A DNA stretch of 64,000 nt from Pseudoclavibacter sp. RFBB5 (GTDB lineage Bacteria; Actinomycetota; Actinomycetes; Actinomycetales; Microbacteriaceae). The DNA is taken from positions 992,001-1,056,000 of the forward strand of contig NZ_PSTZ01000007.1 of NCBI RefSeq assembly GCF_002931555.1. The letters are read 5' to 3'. The notes under the pieces were generated by a model. That model was not told the DNA's origin. It searched no databases and saw only the letters and a program-made list of their open reading frames with translations. The position numbers were made by a program, and so were the translations under genes. Below, in pieces: positions 36,350 to 45,142 of the stretch; positions within the stretch are counted from its first letter, which is position 1, and every line of letters begins with the position of its first letter.

Positions 36350-37423
36350 GTGGACCTCTTCTCTCCTTTGACCCTCGGCGACATCCAGCTCGCCAACCGC
36401 GTCGTCATGGCGCCGCTGACTCGCACACGTGCGAGCGCGGAGGGTGTACCGGGTGAGCTTGTGGCGGAGCACTACGCTCAGCGCGCCAGCCTGGGCCTCA
36501 TCATCACCGAGGGCACGTACCCGAGCGCCGAGTCTCGCTCCTACCCCGGCCAGCCGGGCATCGTCACCCCCGAGCAGACCGAAGGCTGGCGCCGAGTCGC
36601 CGAAGCCGTGCACGCCAAGGGTGGCCGCATCGTCATGCAGATCATGAACGGCGGGCGCGTCTCGCACCCCGACATCACGGGCACGCCCCGCATCGTCGCC
36701 CCGAGCGCCATCGCGATCGACGGCGAGGTGCGCACCCCCAACGGCAAGCAGCCGTACCCGGTCCCCCACGCCCTCACGACGGCCGAGCTCGCCGATGTTC
36801 GCGAGGAGTTCGTGGATGCGGCCCGCCGCGCCATCGAGGCAGGCCTCGACGGCGTCGAGATCCACGGCGCCAACGGGTACCTGCTGCACGAGTTTCTCTC
36901 CCCCGTCTCGAACCAGCGCACCGACGAGTACGGCGGCTCCCCCGAGGCGCGCGCTCGCTTCGTGGTCGAGGTCACCGCGGCCGTCGCGGAAGCGATCGGG
37001 GCCGGCCGCGTGGGCCTGCGCCTCTCGCCCGCCCACAACATCCAGGACGTCGTCGAGACCGACGACGCCGACGTGCGCGCGACCTACGACGCCGTCGCCG
37101 ACGGCCTCGCACCCCTCGGCCTCGCCTACCTGAGCGTGCTCCACAGCAACCCCGAGGGCGAGCTCGTGCAGGACCTGCGCGCACGCTTCGGCGGCGCCTT
37201 CATCGCGAACAGCGGCTTCAGCCGTGTCACGACCCGCGAGGAAGCCGTCAACCTCGTCAAGGAGGGCAACGCCGACGCCGTCGCCGTCGGTCGCCTCGCG
37301 ATCGCCAACCCCGACCTCGTCGAGCGCTGGCTCGGCGAGCACCCCGAGAACGAGCCGAACCCGGCGACCTTCTACGGCGACAGCGCGGTCGGATACACCG
37401 ACTACCCGCGGCTCTCCGCGTAG
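36350..37423 (+). CDS. Old yellow enzyme family alkene reductase
   Basis: 357-residue FMN-dependent ene-reductase (NemA/OYE class). Seen are the start LFSPLTLGDIQLANRVVMAPLTRTRA, the catalytic and FMN-binding segments (QIMNGGRVSHP, EIHGANGYLLHEFLSP, RTDEYGG) and GRLAIANPDLV at the end. It reduces activated C=C bonds such as N-ethylmaleimide or nitroesters with NADPH. GTG 36350 is used, with AAAGG about 8 bases before. A strong terminator follows, so it is a single-gene unit. The 169-bp gap before it shows nothing clear. Confidence 0.93.
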   Translation: MDLFSPLTLGDIQLANRVVMAPLTRTRASAEGVPGELVAEHYAQRASLGLIITEGTYPSAESRSYPGQPGIVTPEQTEGWRRVAEAVHAKGGRIVMQIMNGGRVSHPDITGTPRIVAPSAIAIDGEVRTPNGKQPYPVPHALTTAELADVREEFVDAARRAIEAGLDGVEIHGANGYLLHEFLSPVSNQRTDEYGGSPEARARFVVEVTAAVAEAIGAGRVGLRLSPAHNIQDVVETDDADVRATYDAVADGLAPLGLAYLSVLHSNPEGELVQDLRARFGGAFIANSGFSRVTTREEAVNLVKEGNADAVAVGRLAIANPDLVERWLGEHPENEPNPATFYGDSAVGYTDYPRLSA

Positions 37424-37445
37424 CCCCGCAAGGCGAAGACAGAGC

Positions 37446-37483
37446 GAATGCCGCCCGCCAGAACCCTCTGGCGGGCGGCATTC
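37446..37483 (+). terminator. Terminator after the ene-reductase gene
   Basis: A perfect 17-bp stem (GAATGCCGCCCGCCAGA and its inverse) with a four-base loop, 22 bases after the stop. It separates this gene from the LacI-GH32 operon. Confidence 0.85.
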
Positions 37484-37572
37484 CACACCTCCGGGCGATG
37501 CGGCACTCCCTGCCCGGCACCTGAGATTCGGTGCCAGGCGGACGCGACGCGGACGCGATCCCCTTGCGGCCC

Positions 37573-37600
37573 TTGCGCGACACATCCGCCGTGTTAGCAT
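37573..37600 (+). promoter_or_regulatory. Promoter of the LacI-GH32 operon
   Basis: TTGCGC (37573-37578), 16 bases, TAGCAT (37595-37600). Transcription would start within the 14-bp operator dyad at 37603-37616. Confidence 0.5.
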
Positions 37601-37602
37601 GC

Positions 37603-37616
37603 GTTATACGATTAAC
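37603..37616. promoter_or_regulatory. LacI-type operator O1
   Basis: GTTATACGATTAAC, a dyad with arms GTTA/TAAC and the central CG found in LacI-family operators. It lies directly after the -10, where a bound repressor would block initiation. The first eight bases recur at 38785-38798. Confidence 0.6.
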
Positions 37617-37637
37617 TGATCCACAAGGAGGTGGGCA

Positions 37638-38669
37638 ATGGCGAGGCGCCCCAAGACGACCACGATGGCACAGGTGGCGGAGCACGCAGGCGTATCCCAG
37701 GCCACGGTGTCGCTGGTCCTGAACAACGTCGCAGGGTCGCGCGTTGCCGAGGCCACCAAGGAACGTGTGCTCGAGGCCGTTCGCGACCTCGACTACCGAA
37801 CGAATGCGTTCGCGAAGACGCTGCGCAGCGGCGAGTCGGAGATGATCGGCTTCATCTCGGACGAAGTGGCAAGCTCGCCATTCGCGGGCGGCCTCCTGAA
37901 GGGAGCCCAGCTCCTCGCCTGGGAGAACGGCAACGTGATTCTCACTGTCGACACCTACAACGACGCCGGCCTCGAGCAGGCCGCAGTCGAGATGATGCAG
38001 TCGTACCGGGTGCGGGGCGTCGTGTACGCCTCCATGTACCACCGCGTGATCGATGTACCCGAGGCCCTGAGCGGAGTACCCACCGTCGTCGTCAACGCCC
38101 AGGACCGTGCCGGCCTCGTCCCAAGCGTCTTCCCTGACGAGGAGATGGGCGGATATGCCGCGACACGTCAGCTCGTCGAGGCGGGGCACACGAAGATCGC
38201 CATGATCAACATTCAGCCCGAAGTGAGCGACCTGCCGGCAGGCATCGGCCGCCTCGCGGGGTTCCGAAGAGCCCTGACGGAGGCCGGGCTGTCGGCATAC
38301 CCGGACTGGATCCTCTCCGGCACGGGAATCGTCGAGGACGGACTGCGCCTGACCGCACAGCTCATGGAGGGCGAAGACCGCCCGACGGCGATCTTCTGTG
38401 GCAACGACAGAACGGCCTGGGGTGCGTACCGAGCCCTCGAGGCACGCGGCCTCACCGTGCCAGACGACTGCTCGATCATCGGATTCGACAACCACGAGAT
38501 GCTTGCGCCGCACCTCGACCCGGGCCTCTCCACCGTCGCCCTCCCCTACGAGCAGATGGCCAGGACCGCCATCGATCTCCTTCTCAACCCAACACCCTCC
38601 CCATCCCTTCACATCCCACTCGAGTGCACCGTCGTCACTCGCGGGTCTGTAGCAAAGGCCAAGGCATGA
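37638..38669 (+). CDS. LacI-family transcriptional regulator
   Basis: 343 residues: helix-turn-helix at 9-32 (MAQVAEHAGVSQATVSLVLNN), hinge helix near 55, then the periplasmic-binding-protein-like sensor domain (GFISDEVASSPFAGGLLKGAQ, AIFCGNDRTAWGAYRALEARG, IIGFDNHEMLAPHLDPGLSTV). It heads the fructan operon, has AAGGAGGT before its ATG, and its own promoter carries an operator, so autoregulation is likely. The effector is perhaps a fructo-oligosaccharide. ATGA overlap with the first permease. Confidence 0.94.
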   Translation: MARRPKTTTMAQVAEHAGVSQATVSLVLNNVAGSRVAEATKERVLEAVRDLDYRTNAFAKTLRSGESEMIGFISDEVASSPFAGGLLKGAQLLAWENGNVILTVDTYNDAGLEQAAVEMMQSYRVRGVVYASMYHRVIDVPEALSGVPTVVVNAQDRAGLVPSVFPDEEMGGYAATRQLVEAGHTKIAMINIQPEVSDLPAGIGRLAGFRRALTEAGLSAYPDWILSGTGIVEDGLRLTAQLMEGEDRPTAIFCGNDRTAWGAYRALEARGLTVPDDCSIIGFDNHEMLAPHLDPGLSTVALPYEQMARTAIDLLLNPTPSPSLHIPLECTVVTRGSVAKAKA

Positions 38670-39652
38670 CCACGAAGACCACCACCCCCACGCGAACGGG
38701 GAAGCAGCCCCGTCACCCCTTCTTGACGAGGCGCCCGAGGCGAAATCTCAAGACGGAGTTCCGTCGCGCCTTGCGAAGCTGGCAGTTATACGTATTACTT
38801 ACCCCTGCCCTCGTCTCTGTTCTGGTCTTCAAGTACTGGCCCATGTACGGCGCGCAGATCGCCTTCCGCAACTACAACCCGGCTGACGGATTCGCCGGAA
38901 GCCCGTGGGTTGGGCTCGAGCACTTCGAACGGTTCGTCAACTCGTTCCAGTTCGAGCGCCTGATCGCCAACACGCTGACGCTGAACGCCCTCGGGCTGCT
39001 GATCGCATTCCCCGTGCCTATCATTTTGGCCCTCATCGTCAATCAGCTGCAGAGCGAACGTTTCAAGAAGTTCACGCAGACAGTGCTCTACTCACCCTCG
39101 TTCATCTCCGTCGTGGTCGTTGTCGGAATGATCTACCTGCTCTTCTCGCCGCGATCCGGAATCGTCAACAACGCCATCACCGTGTTCGGCGGCGACCCGG
39201 TCTTCTTCATGGGATCAGCGGAATGGTTCAGGCCCCTGTATATCGGCTCCGACATTTGGCAGAATGCCGGATTCTCGATGATCGTCTACCTCGCCGCCCT
39301 GACCGCCATCGATCCGTCGCTGCACGAGGCGGCCCGAGTCGACGGCGCGAACAAGTGGCAGAGAATCCGTCACATCGATATTCCGGGCATCCTGCCCGTC
39401 ATCACGATCCTGTTCATTCTTGCGATCGGGAACCTGTTCAACCTCGGCTTCGAGAAGGTCCTCCTCATGCAGACAGACCTGAACCTGCCGACCTCGGAGG
39501 TCATTCAGACCTACGTCTACCAAGCCGGACTCAAGCAGGCCCAGTTCAGCTACTCGGCCGCCATCGGCCTCTTCAACTCCTTCATCAACATGGTGCTGCT
39601 CCTGACCTTCAACTGGGTCGCGAAGCGTGCAGGCCAGTCGACCCTCTGGTGA
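38666..39652 (+). CDS. ABC transporter permease, LplB/YtcP-associated type
   Basis: 328 residues with six membrane helices and the EAA loop (SLHEAARVDGANKWQRIRHIDIP). Segments such as LLTPALVSVLVFKYWPMYGAQIAFRNY mark the LplB-like subgroup that takes up oligosaccharides. The codons at 38786-38800 include two TTA leucines and a CTT, out of character for this genome, and coincide with a second operator-like dyad. Coupled to lacI by ATGA and to the next permease. Confidence 0.94.
   Translation: MTTKTTTPTRTGKQPRHPFLTRRPRRNLKTEFRRALRSWQLYVLLTPALVSVLVFKYWPMYGAQIAFRNYNPADGFAGSPWVGLEHFERFVNSFQFERLIANTLTLNALGLLIAFPVPIILALIVNQLQSERFKKFTQTVLYSPSFISVVVVVGMIYLLFSPRSGIVNNAITVFGGDPVFFMGSAEWFRPLYIGSDIWQNAGFSMIVYLAALTAIDPSLHEAARVDGANKWQRIRHIDIPGILPVITILFILAIGNLFNLGFEKVLLMQTDLNLPTSEVIQTYVYQAGLKQAQFSYSAAIGLFNSFINMVLLLTFNWVAKRAGQSTLW
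38785..38798. promoter_or_regulatory. Second LacI-type operator (O2) inside the permease gene
   Basis: GTTATACGTATTAC, a dyad symmetric at all but one base pair, sharing GTTATACG with O1 1182 bp upstream. It is read as the rare-codon run TTA-TAC-GTA-TTA. An internal second operator would allow a DNA loop. Confidence 0.5.
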
Positions 39653-39657
39653 CGAAC

Positions 39658-40647
39658 ATGACCTCTACGACTTCTGCGCCTCGGCACGAGACAACCGAGC
39701 ACCACGTCCCGGCCGAGCACCACCCCGAATCCCGGCGCCCGGCCAGCCGCCGGAAGGAATCCTGGCGCAGACGCATGGCCGACCCGGTCTTCAACGTGTT
39801 CGCGGTTGGAACCCTGGTGCTGGCCATCGCGGCCATCATCTACCCCCTGTACTTCATCGTCATCGCGTCGGTCAGCGAGCCGTCCGAGATCCTGAACGGC
39901 AACGTCTGGCTCTGGCCGCAGGGGTTCACGCTCGAAGGGTACGCACGCATCTTCGCGGACGCTGCGATCTGGCAGGGGTTCGGGAACTCGGTTCTGTACA
40001 CCAGCGTCGCCACTCTCATCAGCGTCGTGTCGATTCTCTGCGGCGCCTACGCCCTGTCGAGGAAGGACCTCTACGGCCGGAAATTCCTCATGTTGATCTT
40101 CATCCTCACGATGTTCATCGACGGAGGCCTGATCGCCAGGTACCTCGTCGTCCGAGACCTCGGGATGCTCGACACCATCTGGGCCGTCGTCCTCCCGGGT
40201 GCGGTCGGCGTCTGGAACCTCATCATCGCGCGAGCGTTCTTCGAGAACAATGTGCCAAGCGAACTTCGGGAAGCCGCTCAGCTCGATGGTGCCAACGACT
40301 TCCGCTTCTTCTTCCAGATCGTGCTCCCTCTCTCGAAGCCGCTGATCTTCCTCATGATCATGATCCACCTCGTGGCGAACTGGAACGCTTTCTTCGATGC
40401 GCTCATCTACCTCGACGACGAGAGCAAGTATCCGCTGCAGCTTGTGCTCAGGAACGTGCTGATCCAGTCGGAGGTGAATTCCGCGGGAGGCACAGGCGCC
40501 CTCGATTCCTATGCCGCGGCGCAGCGCCTCGGTGAGCTCATGAAATACGGAATGATCGTCATCTCGAGTCTCCCCCTCCTCATCGTTCTGCCGTTCATGC
40601 AGAAGCACTTCACCAAGGGAGCAATGATCGGCGCCGTCAAGAGCTGA
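39658..40647 (+). CDS. Carbohydrate ABC transporter permease
   Basis: 329 residues: a disordered 45-residue N-tail, six membrane helices and the EAA loop (ELREAAQLDGANDFRFFFQIVLPL), ending HFTKGAMIGAVKS as in YtcP/YesQ-like permeases. The ATG is 5 bases after the stop of the partner permease. A GTG at 39649, in the same frame and overlapping that stop (GTGA), is an alternative start. Confidence 0.93.
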   Translation: MTSTTSAPRHETTEHHVPAEHHPESRRPASRRKESWRRRMADPVFNVFAVGTLVLAIAAIIYPLYFIVIASVSEPSEILNGNVWLWPQGFTLEGYARIFADAAIWQGFGNSVLYTSVATLISVVSILCGAYALSRKDLYGRKFLMLIFILTMFIDGGLIARYLVVRDLGMLDTIWAVVLPGAVGVWNLIIARAFFENNVPSELREAAQLDGANDFRFFFQIVLPLSKPLIFLMIMIHLVANWNAFFDALIYLDDESKYPLQLVLRNVLIQSEVNSAGGTGALDSYAAAQRLGELMKYGMIVISSLPLLIVLPFMQKHFTKGAMIGAVKS

Positions 40648-40712
40648 TTCCTTACCTGTCATTCCCACCGACATATCCGTCTCATCTCCACCACGACAGA
40701 AAGTAAACGACT

Positions 40713-42326
40713 ATGAAACAGCGACGTTTCGCGACCTCGATCGCCCTCGTCACCGTCAGCGGCCTCCTGCTGACAGGGTGCTCTGGCGGTGGCGGCAGTG
40801 CAGAGCTCACCGACCTGTCCGCCGACTACGGCTTCAAAGCCGAAGGCCTTCCCATCGTCACCGAGCCCCTGACGCTCACATTCGGCGGGACCAAGTCACC
40901 ACTCGCGCCCGACTACACCACCATGGAACTCGTCCAGCAGTGGGCGACGGACACGAACATCTCGATCGACTGGCGCAATCTGCCGGAGCAGGTCTACGCA
41001 GAGAAAAAGAACCTCATGCTGGCGGGCGACGAGCTCCCCGATGTCCTGTTCAACACCGGCCTCAGCGACTCCGAGATCGTTCAGAACGGCTCGAACGGAA
41101 CGCTGCTGCCCTTGGAAGACCTCATTGCCGAGCACGCCCCGACGCTCTCCGGCATCCTCGACGCCCGGCCCGACATCAAGGCCGCCCTGACCGCGTCCGA
41201 CGGGCACATCTACACACTGCCGTCCGTCGAAGAGCTGGGGATCCTGCAGCACCCCAACTTCCTCTACATCAACAAGAGCTGGCTCGACACACTCGGGCTC
41301 CCGATGCCGAGCACGATCGACGAATACTGGGCCGCGCTCGAGGCGTTCAAGACCGGTGACCCCAACGGCAACGGCAAGGCGGACGAGATTCCCCTCTCAT
41401 TCCGCACCGACTCCTTCGCAGCCAACCCGTCAGACCTCGTCACCGCCCTCGGCGGCCAGCCGGAGAACAACGACCACCGCATCGTCCGCGATGGCGTCGT
41501 CGAGTTCACTGCGAACACCCCCGAGTACCGCGCTGGCGTCGAAGCGCTCGGCGAGTGGTACGCGGATGGGATCATCGACCCCGAGTCGTTCTCGCAAGAC
41601 GACGTCGCCTACCTCTCAAAGGGCAAGTCTGAGACGCCCATCCTCGGCTCGTTCTTCTGGTGGGAGCTCGAGGAGATGGTCGGCGAGGAGAAGAGCTCCG
41701 ACTACGAGCTGGTCGGCATTCTCGAGGGCGCCAACGGCGAGCGCCTCGCCAGCGTCTCCAACAACCAGGAGATCAACCGTGGCGCGATGGCGCTCACGCG
41801 CGCCAACCAGTACCCCGCTGCGACCATCCGCTGGGCCGACCGACTCTTCGATCCCGTCATGTCCGCGCAATCGAACTGGGGCCCTATCGGTGTGACGTTG
41901 GAAGAGGATCCTTCAGGTCTCCTCGTGCAGATCCCGGCCCCCGAGGGTGAATCCGAGGGAGAGCGTCGCCAGAAGGTCGCCCCTGGCGGCCCGAAAATCA
42001 CCACAGCCCAGGACTTCGAGACCGTCGTCGCGCCCGAACCCCGCGCGAAGGAACGCCAGGAACTCGTCACCGAGAACTACGCGCCCTACGCCGCCAATGA
42101 GGCCTATCCGCCCGTGCTCCTCTCGAACGAGGAACTCGACCAGACCGCCTTCGCCCTCACGGATATCAACAGTCTCGTGAAGGAGAAGTTCGCCAGCTGG
42201 GTGGTGAACGGCAACATCGACGCCGAATGGGAGAGCTACACGAGCCAGCTCGACGGCCTCGGCGTCGCCGAGGTGACCGACATCTACCAACAGGCCTACG
42301 ACCGCTTCCAACAGGGCGGCGAGTAG
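40713..42326 (+). CDS. Extracellular oligosaccharide-binding lipoprotein
   Basis: A 537-residue LipO/YtcQ-type solute-binding protein. The signal is MKQRRFATSIALVTVSGLLL with lipobox LTGC and a Gly-rich linker. The binding fold follows, with LEAFKTGDPNGNGKADEIPL, a calcium-loop-like motif seen in this family, and FASWVVNGNIDAEWESYTSQL near the end. Placed between permeases and a GH32 enzyme, it probably captures fructo-oligosaccharides or sucrose. Confidence 0.93.
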   Translation: MKQRRFATSIALVTVSGLLLTGCSGGGGSAELTDLSADYGFKAEGLPIVTEPLTLTFGGTKSPLAPDYTTMELVQQWATDTNISIDWRNLPEQVYAEKKNLMLAGDELPDVLFNTGLSDSEIVQNGSNGTLLPLEDLIAEHAPTLSGILDARPDIKAALTASDGHIYTLPSVEELGILQHPNFLYINKSWLDTLGLPMPSTIDEYWAALEAFKTGDPNGNGKADEIPLSFRTDSFAANPSDLVTALGGQPENNDHRIVRDGVVEFTANTPEYRAGVEALGEWYADGIIDPESFSQDDVAYLSKGKSETPILGSFFWWELEEMVGEEKSSDYELVGILEGANGERLASVSNNQEINRGAMALTRANQYPAATIRWADRLFDPVMSAQSNWGPIGVTLEEDPSGLLVQIPAPEGESEGERRQKVAPGGPKITTAQDFETVVAPEPRAKERQELVTENYAPYAANEAYPPVLLSNEELDQTAFALTDINSLVKEKFASWVVNGNIDAEWESYTSQLDGLGVAEVTDIYQQAYDRFQQGGE

Positions 42327-42407
42327 CCACCGTGTGGCGGGCCCGCGCGGGCCCGCCACACGAACGCACCCGTCAACCGCTTTCACCCCTGCAAAGGACC
42401 ACGCTCA

Positions 42408-43796
42408 ATGACCACGACTCCCCAGACGACAACGGCCGTGACCCCGCTCCGGCCCTCGGCTCACTTCACTGCCGAGACGTCCTGGCTCAACGACCCGAAC
42501 GGGCTCGTCCACCACGACGGGCTCTATCACCTCTTCTTCCAGACGAACCCCTTCGGCAGCACATGGGGCAACATCTCGTGGGGTCACGCCACCTCCACGG
42601 ACCTCATCTCGTGGGAAGAGAAGCCCATCGCCATCCCGGCGAACGAGCAGGAGATGGCCTTCTCCGGCAGCGCCGTCGTCGACAGCCGGAACACCGCCGG
42701 CTTCGCAGCCGACGGAGAGACCGCGCTCGTGGCGATCTACACGAGCGCCCACCCGCCCGTTGGCGAGGTGCCTGGGCTGCAGGCTCAGTCGCTCGCCTAC
42801 AGCGTCGATGCGGGCACAACGTGGACTCGGTACTCCGGCAACCCCGTGCTCGACATCGACTCCTCCGAGTTCCGCGACCCGAAGGTCTTCTGGCATGGAG
42901 GAGACGACGGCCACTGGGTCATGGTGGTCGTGGAAGCGGTCGCACGCAAGGTGCTCTTCTACACCTCGCCCAACCTCATCGACTGGGCCTTCAGCTCGGA
43001 CTTCGGCCCAGCGCACGCGACAGGCGGCGTCTGGGAATGCCCCGACCTGTTCCCCCTCCAGGTCGAGTCCACAGGCGAGACACGCTGGGTGCTCGTCGTC
43101 AGCATGAACCCGGGCGCACGAGCGGGCGGCTCCGGCACGCAGTACTTCGTCGGCGATTTCGACGGCACCACGTTCGTCGCCGAACGGCTCAGCACATCCG
43201 AGGATCCCGACTCGTACGACTGGCTCGACTATGGGCGCGACTACTACGCAGCGGTCTCCTTCAACAACACCCCTGACGGCCGTCGCCTCATGATCGGGTG
43301 GGCGAGCAACTGGGACTACGCCAACCAGACACCCACCGCTCCGTGGCGATCCGCGATGTCACTCGTCCGCGAGATCAGCTTGACCCAGGACGCGGTAGGA
43401 CGCCGACGTCTGCGACAGGCTCCCATCTTGGGCGAGCAGACCAGCCAGGTGAACGTGAGCGAGCACGTGATCGACCTTGAAATCGGCCGGCGCACCACCC
43501 TCGTGCTCGACACGGAGGGCAAGACCGACGAACGGGTCCAGATCCACTTCGAAGGTGGCGACGCGCCCCAGCTGCTCTTCGACCGCAGCGAGAGCGGCTT
43601 CACCGACTTCAATGCAGAGTTCGCGACGTTGAATCGGGTGCCGATTGCCCCGCACCTCCCGCGGCCGCTCGACATCAGGGTCGTCGTCGATGCGACCGTC
43701 ATCGAGGTGTTCCTCGGCGAGGGGGCGCAGACCGTGACCGAGCAGGTGTTCCCCACTGCACCACTGAGCGGAGCGCACATCCTGCAGCACGACTGA
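42408..43796 (+). CDS. Glycoside hydrolase family 32 (beta-fructosidase)
   Basis: A 462-residue enzyme hydrolysing beta-fructosyl linkages (sucrose, inulin- or levan-type oligosaccharides). Catalytic motifs are the nucleophile D29 in WLNDPNG, transition-state stabiliser D157 in FRDPKVF and acid/base E210 in WECPDLF; a C-terminal beta-sandwich follows. No signal peptide, so it acts in the cytoplasm on imported substrate. AAAGGA precedes the ATG. Last gene of the LacI operon; a T-tailed terminator follows. Confidence 0.94.
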   Translation: MTTTPQTTTAVTPLRPSAHFTAETSWLNDPNGLVHHDGLYHLFFQTNPFGSTWGNISWGHATSTDLISWEEKPIAIPANEQEMAFSGSAVVDSRNTAGFAADGETALVAIYTSAHPPVGEVPGLQAQSLAYSVDAGTTWTRYSGNPVLDIDSSEFRDPKVFWHGGDDGHWVMVVVEAVARKVLFYTSPNLIDWAFSSDFGPAHATGGVWECPDLFPLQVESTGETRWVLVVSMNPGARAGGSGTQYFVGDFDGTTFVAERLSTSEDPDSYDWLDYGRDYYAAVSFNNTPDGRRLMIGWASNWDYANQTPTAPWRSAMSLVREISLTQDAVGRRRLRQAPILGEQTSQVNVSEHVIDLEIGRRTTLVLDTEGKTDERVQIHFEGGDAPQLLFDRSESGFTDFNAEFATLNRVPIAPHLPRPLDIRVVVDATVIEVFLGEGAQTVTEQVFPTAPLSGAHILQHD

Positions 43797-43819
43797 GCTG
43801 TTCGGACCCAGCACCGCCA

Positions 43820-43865
43820 GCGGGGCCCGCTGAAGCGACACCGCTTCGGTGGGCCCCGCCTTTTT
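43820..43865 (+). terminator. Terminator of the fructan operon
   Basis: GCGGGGCCC and GGGCCCCGC with an inner GAAGC/GCTTC stem, followed by CTTTTT. This is a classic rho-independent terminator, the only one in the window with a clear T-tract. Confidence 0.9.
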
Positions 43866-43895
43866 CCGACCGCGCGCACTGTGCGACAGTTGGCC

Positions 43896-44501
43896 ATGCG
43901 CATCGTCGACTTCCCCGTGCCGGACACCGTCGCCGCTCGCGGTGCCCTCGAGCTGGCCACCGAATACCAGTCGGCCGCCATCACCGCGCACGCCCTGCGG
44001 TCGTGGCTGTGGGCCGAGGGCATCGCGGCGGCCGAGGGCCGCACCGGCATCGACCACGAACTCCTCTACGTGGCCGCCGTCCTGCACGACCTCGGAACGG
44101 TGACCGAGTACGACAACCACACCGTCTCGTACGAGCACGCCGGCGGGCACGTCGCCGTCGCCCTGACAGCCGGCGCCGGCTGGCACGCCGAGCGCCGCCA
44201 CCGGGTCCTCGACGTCATCGTGCGGCACAACTGGCCGAGCGTCGACCCGGAACTCGACCTCGAGGGGTACCTGCTCGAGCGCGCCACCGGCCTCGACATC
44301 ACGGGCAGCCAACCCGACGCACTGCCCGAGGCGTTCCTGCGGGGAGTGCTCGCGGCGCATCCGCGCGGCACCCTCGCGGCGGAGTTCGGAGCCTGCGTCA
44401 CCGACCAGGCGTCGCGAAAGCCGACGACCTCGGCCCGCAGGCTCGTCGACGGCGGGCTGCTCCGCAAGCTCGAGGAGAACCCCCTCGAACGCCTCCGGTA
44501 G
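43896..44501 (+). CDS. HD-domain hydrolase, cyanamide-hydratase-like
   Basis: 201 residues. The HD metal motif is visible as VAAVLHDLG near residue 65, with an upstream helix (ALELATEYQSAAITAHALRSW) supplying the first His and further His in SYEHAGGHVA and RHNWP. The arrangement resembles the cyanamide hydratase/HD subgroup; the substrate is unknown. ATG 43896 is used, GTG 43881 is the longer option. It follows the operon terminator. Confidence 0.75.
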   Translation: MRIVDFPVPDTVAARGALELATEYQSAAITAHALRSWLWAEGIAAAEGRTGIDHELLYVAAVLHDLGTVTEYDNHTVSYEHAGGHVAVALTAGAGWHAERRHRVLDVIVRHNWPSVDPELDLEGYLLERATGLDITGSQPDALPEAFLRGVLAAHPRGTLAAEFGACVTDQASRKPTTSARRLVDGGLLRKLEENPLERLR

Positions 44502-44551
44502 TCCGCAGCAGGGGCCGCAAGCGACAAGCCGCGCCCGAATCGTACGGCCGC

Positions 44552-44557
44552 TACCCT
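44552..44557 (+). promoter_or_regulatory. -10 element of the 44564 lipoprotein gene
   Basis: TACCCT ends 6 bases before GTG 44564, a leaderless arrangement. No ribosome site is present. Confidence 0.35.
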
Positions 44558-44563
44558 GACCTC

Positions 44564-45031
44564 GTGAAGACACAACAACGGACCCGCCTCAGCGGCACGC
44601 TGATGGGCCTAGCGGTTGCCGCTCTGCTCAGCGGATGCGCGACATTCACGAATGCCTGCACGGACATCGGCTGGACGAATCGGGTCGACGTGCAGTTCAC
44701 CGGGCCCGCTGCAGCGATCGCGATCATCGAGACCATGGAGGCCTGCGGAGAAGAGACCTGTTGGAAAGCGCCGAGACCCGCAGCGACTCCCACGAGCCCG
44801 CCCGGTGCCATCGAGGCCTACGAGTTCCCTGCGACCGCGGTCACCGACACGCGGTGGGCGCTCGCCATCGGGATGGATACACCCGAGTCGATCACGATCA
44901 CCGCCCGGACCGCCGATGGGACGGTTCTCGGCACCACAGAGTCAGACGTCGACTGGACCCGCGTCGGCGGGACGGCGCAGTGTGGCGGACCCCACGAAGG
45001 CGGGCCGGTGGAACTGGACGTCGCGCTCTGA
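44564..45031 (+). CDS. Small hypothetical lipoprotein
   Basis: 155 residues. The N-terminus has a signal peptide (LSGTLMGLAVAALL) with lipobox LSGC. The mature part is beta-rich and has five further cysteines (NACTD, ACGEETC, QCGGP) that may form disulfides outside the membrane. Family not recognised. GTG 44564 follows a possible -10 by 6 bases. It ends before the two-way terminator shared with prs. Confidence 0.65.
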   Translation: MKTQQRTRLSGTLMGLAVAALLSGCATFTNACTDIGWTNRVDVQFTGPAAAIAIIETMEACGEETCWKAPRPAATPTSPPGAIEAYEFPATAVTDTRWALAIGMDTPESITITARTADGTVLGTTESDVDWTRVGGTAQCGGPHEGGPVELDVAL

Positions 45032-45078
45032 GAGCAACGCCCGGGAACACCAAGAATCGCTCACAGCACCACAACCGC

Positions 45079-45120
45079 CAGACGCCCCGTCCGAACCGAG
45101 TGGTTCCGCCGGGGCGTCTG
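45079..45120. terminator. Two-way terminator between lipoprotein gene and prs
   Basis: CAGACGCCCC (45079-45088) pairs with GGGGCGTCTG (45111-45120), with an inner GAACC/GGTTC stem and a GAGT loop. It serves convergent genes ending at 45031 and 45143. Confidence 0.8.
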
Positions 45121-45142
45121 TGCGTTCTGGAGGCTCGTCCGC

